Of a stretch of DNA of 64,000 nucleotides, positions 59,031 to 64,000 are shown in pieces. Origin of the DNA: Blasia pusilla (Eukaryota; Marchantiophyta; Marchantiopsida; Blasiales); the NCBI GenBank assembly GCA_050084515.1, contig CM114271.1, positions 20,274,001-20,338,000 of the forward strand, read 5' to 3'. The position numbers and the translations under genes are program-made. Position 1 is the first letter of the stretch. Each line of letters starts with the position of its first letter. A model generated the notes under the pieces. The model saw only the letters and a program-made list of their open reading frames with translations. It ran no database searches and was not told the origin of the DNA.

Positions 59031-59500
59031 ACAGCGAGCATTTCAGGAGCTCAAGGACAAGTTGACGTCCTCACCCATTTCGAGGAGACCTATGCGTGGT
59101 TGTCCGTTCCAGTTTCATACAAACTAGAGTATGTTGGGGTTAGGAGCGGTGCTCACTCACAGAGATGATGAGGTGAAGGAGTCCGTAGTGGCGTATGCGA
59201 GCCGCTCAAAAGACGTTGCGGATGTGAATTATAGTTCCTATGAGGGGAGTGCTTAGTTGCAGTGTGGGCAGTGGCCCATTTCAGATGTCATTTATTCAAG
59301 AAACCTTTCACGCTCATCACTGATCATCAGCCACTTAGATGGTTGATGGAGTGTGACAAGCTTACAAGGAAGCTTGCCAGATGGTCACTCTTGTTGCAAG
59401 AGTATGATTTTTAGGTTGTCCATTGCCCAAGACATCTAAACTAGGATGTAGAAAAGTTGAACCATAACCCAAGCACGAGCTAGAGCGATGCAACTGGAGC
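59031..59500 (+). pseudogene. RNase H of element C
   Basis: FHTN*SMLGLGAVL, VAYASRS, YSSYEG, FRCHLF, LITDHQPLRWLME, KLTRKLARWSLLLQEYDF. The first catalytic Asp position is Asn. Frameshifted. Confidence 0.75.
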
Positions 59501-60895
59501 GTGGTGGCATGGTGAGAGTGATGAGGAGATAGTGTCGGGTTGGCACGCATATGCCTATTTGTGTCTATTGGCTATGTTAGGTCAGCAGGAGGCATCCACT
59601 CTAGGAGGGAGTTTGGATGGTGAGTCCTCACATCCAGATGCTAGTGAGGAGTCAACAGGGAATAGACACCTCCACAATGATGAGATGGTCTTGGAGTACC
59701 TACGTACTGGTGTCTTAGCAAGGACGGTGGGTGCTAGAGAGCGGGATCGAGTCCTACAATGAGCCAAGAGGTTCAGGTGGGAGGGGATGCATGTGCTTTG
59801 AGTTTGGGAGGATGGACAAGTGCGGATGGTGCCGCATCCTTCAAACCGAGCATGAGTCGTGAGACATGCTTACGAGGAGTTAGGACATTTTGGAGTCAAG
59901 CGTATGTATAGCTTGATTCAGATTTAGTATTGGTGGCGTAGTATGCAGATTGATATTTAGCAGTTTGTAGCCAGATGCATTGTATGAGATAGGATACGAG
60001 CATTGTTCAATGCTCCGACACCACACTTTCATCCTTTACCGATCATGGGATTAGGGTATCGCTGGAGTTTAGACTTTGCAAGACCTTTACCATTGATGGG
60101 ACGCCATAGTTGGTACGTGTTGGTCATGATGTAGCACTTCTCCAGTGGATTGAGTTGATAGCGTTGCCGGATAGGTCGAGTGAGGGAGCGGCTTATGCAT
60201 TTCTTGATAGAGTGCTTAGTCATTTTGACGCACCAGCACAGGTATTGACAGACCAGGGTACTGAGTTTAGGGGTGACTTTCAGGCCTTGTGTGATTAGGC
60301 ATTGATAGATCATTGTACGACTTCTCGAGATCATCCAGAGGCAGATGGTTTGGCAGAGAGAGTTGTGTAGTCGGTGAAGATAGGGTTGCGCAAGTATGGA
60401 CTGCAGAGAGGACACTCAGGAGATTGGGACATACAGTTTCCGTGGTTGGCAATGGATTACCGCTTTAGCCAGTAGGCATCCTTGGCATCATTTTCATCGT
60501 ATTTCTTACTCTATGGGAGAGAGCCAAAGTTACCGTCGTCGATTTGACGAGATGTGGTTAAGGCACTTGACCTCGATAATCCAGACGTATGGGTGCAAGC
60601 GTGTTCTTAGTGGGCTGAGCTCTTTCGGAGAGTCATGCCTATGGTGTTTGAGAATCTGGCTATCGCTCAGCATCGTGATACTCTCAATTACACGACTACG
60701 AGTGGAGGAGGCTATCGACCAAGGATTTGGAGATTCCATTGTGGTGATTATGTCTACCTACAGCAGACAACATCAAAGACATTGGACGCGACGACAGGAC
60801 ACACTATTTTGCGAGTATGAGAGATTTTACCTTCAGGAGTCCTTGTTTTAGAGGGTCGTGATGGCACCGTTTCGAAAGATCATTTGCGTAATTGT
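59501..60895 (+). pseudogene. Linker and integrase of element C
   Basis: HAYEELGHFGVKRMYSL, WSLDFARPLPLMGRH, FLDRVLSHFDAPAQVLTDQGTEFRGDFQALCD, DHPEADGLAERVV, RKYGLQRG, then MVFENLAIAQHRDTLNYTTTSGGGYRPRIWRFHCGDYVYLQQTTSKTLDATTG. DDE residues present; frame broken many times. Confidence 0.83.
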
Positions 60896-61107
60896 GCGCC
60901 ATGTCATCTTCTGAATGTGGATGGGAGGATTGATCCGAGCTTGGCAATTGTTCATGCAGACTTGAGATGCATGTTGTGTGGGTTTGCCAAAGGCGCAACC
61001 ACGACGCTAGTTTATGATGGGTGTTCTCAAGGATGGCATGTGTTGTGTTTGACGCCACCTCTTGACTTGGTTCCTCAGGGACGTTGAGTTTATCCCAGAT
61101 GTACATA
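60896..61107 (+). pseudogene. PHD finger of element C
   Basis: NCAPCHLLNVDG then CMLCGFAKGATTTLVYDGCSQGWHVLCLTPPLD and PQGR*VYPRCT. One zinc Cys is Tyr, the Trp is a stop and the next-to-last Cys is Tyr, so the domain is decayed but clear. Confidence 0.8.
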
Positions 61108-61244
61108 GCTGTAATAGGTAAATACAAGATGACTCTTGATGTTATGGATTGCAAAAAGATGACTAACGATGGGGCGGCATAGCATCCGACCTTCTGATCT
61201 TAGCACCAAAAAGATGCATAATATTTAGACTTATTTTGTAAGCT

Positions 61245-61284
61245 ATTTGGAGTTAGAGGGACCTAACTACCACCTAGGGGGGCG
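61245..61284 (+). promoter_or_regulatory. Hairpin and polypurine tract of element C
   Basis: AGTTAG-agggac-CTAACT (61251-61268), then ctaggggggcg just before B1, as in element A. Confidence 0.7.
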
Positions 61285-61402
61285 ATTGGGGTTGTCCAGT
61301 CGTTCATGATTAGAGATGATATGATTCATAGCTAGATGGATCTTAGACATGTGTGTGCATGAGAGCCGATGTATGTTGGCAGTGATGTGTATTCGCACGA
61401 CA
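61285..61402 (+). repeat. Module B1 of element C
   Basis: 118 bp, ATTGGGGTTGTCC to CGCACGACA; recurs as B2. Confidence 0.85.
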
Positions 61403-61404
61403 GC

Positions 61405-62029
61405 TATCATGGTAGATGAGGTGTAGGGCGAGATAGTATCGAGGCCTTAGAGGGGTCCTGTACTTCCCTATTTGAGAGGTCATATGTGACCTACTCTTAG
61501 GAGGTGACCTACGAGTCTAGGTCACCCTTCCCTTTATGAGGAGTGGCAAGCTAAAAGAGGTTGACCTTCGCAACCATATATGGCTCCACTTGGACCTATA
61601 GGGTCGTGGGTTAGTTGGTAGTTGGTCTCATGAGGGGGCAACATATGTAGTTATTAGGGAGCTAGTAGGTGTGTACTATAGGTGGGCAGTGACCTGCTAG
61701 GAGGGAGGTGAACTGTGTGTACATGTCACCCATGGAGGTGTCCAAGGGGGTATACCTCGCATAAGGCTCATTTGGAGCTCATCTCCTTAGAATTGCGGAC
61801 TCTTTTTGGGATCCGTGATATAGCGCGGCTTGCATATATTGAGCCTGGATTCTCTCTGGAAGAGTGGGCTAGGATTGATCAATAAGGAGATCACACATTT
61901 TGGGAATCCTTGCGTATACTTTCTCTTGCTGTTACACTAGTGTGTATCTGATTCACGAATATAGTTGTTTGGATGAAGCACGGTTGATTGCAGATTTCAT
62001 CAGAGCTTACATTGCGTATTCAACTTAAT
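61405..62029 (+). repeat. Module A2 of element C
   Basis: Starts TATCATGGTAGATGAGG two bases after B1 and ends gcgtattcaactt(aat) at the start of B2; matches A1 at 52863-53485. Confidence 0.85.
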
Positions 62030-62151
62030 ATTGGGGTTGTCCAGTCGTTTATGTGTAGAGATGTTAGGATTCATAGCCAGATGGATCTTAGACATGTGTG
62101 TGCATGACAGCCGATGTATGATGGCAACGATGTGTATTCGCACGACAATGC
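62030..62151 (+). repeat. Module B2 (right terminus of element C) and target duplication ATGC
   Basis: 118 bp matching B1, ends CGCACGACA at 62147, then ATGC (62148-62151). Confidence 0.85.
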
Positions 62152-62445
62152 TTTATCTTGATGAATTTCCATTTTCTTGTATTAAAAATTGTAAAGATGT
62201 TTGTATGCTAACCCCAACTCTTCTCTTGTAGTTCTCAACACACTAACATCATAAATCTTTTCCCTCTTATAAGTATACTTCGGATTATCACCAACAACAA
62301 TTTCCAATCCACCTATTGATGAGATGGAGTTTGAAGAAACTTATACTCATATCTATATCATGTATTTTTTTTATTGAAGTGGAGAATATCTGCACAATTC
62401 TTCATCAGAAATCTATTCAGATGGGTCAAGGATGACTTTGAAATT

Positions 62446-62821
62446 CTAAGAAGAAGAGTAAGGAGAGTGAGTAGCTTATCCCCTATTTTGGGTTTATTTG
62501 TAGCTATTTTTATGAACTTACCATTTTGGGAAAGTTCCCTATTTTGGCTTATTTGAATTTCTATTTAAAAATTTTTTCTTAGTATGCATGCATCTGTCAT
62601 TGAAGATAGATTGAAAGTACGTTTAACCCAAAGAGATAGTTTAATTAACAACCCATTCTCTCTATATTCAATCTCTTAGATTCCATAAGGCAACGGATTT
62701 ATTGTGCTCCTTATTAATCTTGTGAATAACCCAAGGCTTTCACTATACGAGTAGCCTAAGGTTTGATTTGAAAATATTAGAGAGAGCTATGGAGTGTAAA
62801 TGCTTGTTAATTTAAGATTTT

Positions 62822-62823
<2 letters not shown>
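62446..62823 (+). repeat. Old A-type repeat module relic
   Basis: Loose match to module A of element A: gagtagcttatcccc..atttgtagct, attctctctatattcaatctct, ataacccaaggc, gagagctatgg and a final taagatttta, in the same order. Confidence 0.5.

Positions 62824-62897
<74 letters not shown>
62824..62897 (+). repeat. (AG)n microsatellite, 37 units
   Basis: Uninterrupted AG repeat placed where element A has caaagagagaa just after module A1. Confidence 0.97.
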
Positions 62898-62899
<2 letters not shown>

Positions 62900-64000
62900 T
62901 GGGGTGCGGTGATAACATGCAACCCCGAGCTTATAGTGGGACATATTAAGTCTCTTCCGACTTCTCACATCCGACACACTTTTGTGTGACAAGGCGATAT
63001 ATTGCATCGAATGCTAGGCTTGGATGTGTGTCTGAATGTGGTAGCAAGAAGTAACTCTTCATCTTCATGGACATTGTTTACATGGTGGGAGTCTCAGAGA
63101 GAGTGAGAATCCTTGTTGTGTACATCCGACCTTATCCTTATCCGCCACATCCTCCTATGGTTCAGACATAGGTCTCTTCTCCAACCAAGAGAAAGCTCGC
63201 TTCTTGCTTCTTGTGTAGATGCAAGGATGCAACTTATCAATGAAATCTCCTTGTCGCATTAAAGGCTACTTCAACATGTTTGAGGCAGTCTGTTGGCATT
63301 GGAAGGCTAATCGGAGGTGAGAGAAGGTTATACATCTTATTGGTCTAGATCCATGTCCCCTGCTCATCGGCCGGATCCGTGTGTTCCCATCATAGGTAGT
63401 GAGAGAGATGGCTGATTATGGAGTCATATTCAGCAGTCTAGCCCGGGTTGTGATTGGTATTTTTCGAAATAAAGTTGACCGTCTCATGGAGAGTATGTTT
63501 ATGCACTCGCTACTAATGTGTGTATAAATACACTTCTGCGTGTACCCAAAACAATTGTGTACACATGGAAGTAAAATCCTCTAGTAGAATGTGTCATGCG
63601 ATGTAGATGAAATCATTCTCATCATAGAAGTAGATTTATAAGTACTATAGATTCGCTATTGCATTTCAATACAAAAAAAAGTCAGTAGGGAATATTTTCT
63701 GAATCTTGAATATCATGACAATTTGAATTTAATCCAAAGTATCTTGGATTGCAGAGCTAGACTTTGTAGAGGCCCTCATCCATGAGGACCTTATCATTCC
63801 AATGCGAAGCACCTAAAGGACCTCATCCAAGAGTACATGTTGATGAACATTCATCAACTTCATTGTCGAGTTGGTTGACCAAGTAGTCATGTGAGCCAGA
63901 ATCATCTAAATTGGCAGAGGAGTTTAATCGAAAGGGATGAACCGTGCAAATATCTGGTCCAAAATTATCTACGTCCGGATTTTGCAATGGGTGGGTGTAA
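62898..64000. other. No gene recognised
   Basis: No motif, RNA gene or repeat could be assigned. Short repeats of aggaccTcatcca-like words occur at 63760-63830. Confidence 0.4.

Larger units (their letters stand above)
52863..62147 (+). mobile_element. Element C: DNMT-carrying Ty3/gypsy-like element with split repeats
   Basis: TGTCATGG at 52863 to CGCACGACA at 62147, flanked by ATGC (52859-52862 and 62148-62151). Layout A1 - leader - gag - protease - DNMT - RT - RNase H - integrase - PHD - polypurine tract - B1 - A2 - B2, as in element A. The A module is unlike those of A and B in sequence, so this is a third subfamily. Coding region riddled with stops. Confidence 0.88.

Overview
The window is nuclear DNA of a streptophyte plant. 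It holds two intron-rich plant housekeeping genes: argC (N-acetyl-gamma-glutamyl-phosphate reductase) at the left edge on the minus strand, and a complete ATG5 at about 42-46.6 kb on the plus strand. Around them lie nested LTR-type retrotransposons. A bryophyte, lycophyte, fern or charophyte-grade alga seems plausible from the retroelement type, but the species cannot be fixed from sequence alone.

The striking content is a family of Ty3/gypsy-like elements with an unusual cargo and unusual ends. Three long copies are present: A (5275-15220, +), B (22654-31671, termini + but interior inverted) and C (52863-62147, +), plus several relics. The order in A and C is gag with CCHC knuckle, aspartic protease, a complete DNMT3-like C5-cytosine methyltransferase, reverse transcriptase, RNase H, DDE integrase, and a C4HC3 PHD finger after the integrase. 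The element therefore carries both a DNA-methylation writer and a putative histone reader. All copies are broken by stops and frameshifts, but the methyltransferase catalytic Pro-Cys, the YxDD of RT and the DDE triad remain readable.

The ends do not look like ordinary LTRs. A and C both read A1 - coding - B1 - A2 - B2, where A (about 0.5-0.6 kb) and B (about 0.12 kb) are two repeat modules. This split direct repeat layout is known from tyrosine-recombinase DIRS/PAT/Ngaro elements, yet here it goes with a DDE integrase. The outer termini are TGTC...GACA, flanked by 4-bp target duplications (ACTA for A, ATGC for B and C). The inner B1/A2 junction in A and C is GACA-NN-T(G/A)TC, like a circle junction. 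The polypurine tract precedes B1, not A2.

Layout: 1-1.5 kb argC; 1.5-5.3 kb mostly featureless with a copia relic; 5.3-15.2 kb element A; 15.2-16.9 kb nothing recognised; 16.9-21.1 kb copia on minus, split by an A-B unit; 21.6-34.2 kb an older A-type element (F) into which B is inserted at 22.65 kb; 34.2-38.7 kb scrambled relics (DNMT, RT, repeat A, copia); 38.7-42 kb upstream of ATG5; 42-46.6 kb ATG5; 46.6-49.6 kb nothing recognised; 49.7-52.1 kb rearranged copia with LTRs, PBS and a MITE; 52.3-52.7 kb GC-rich foldback; 52.9-62.1 kb element C; 62.4-62.9 kb relic repeat A with a GA microsatellite; the rest unassigned.
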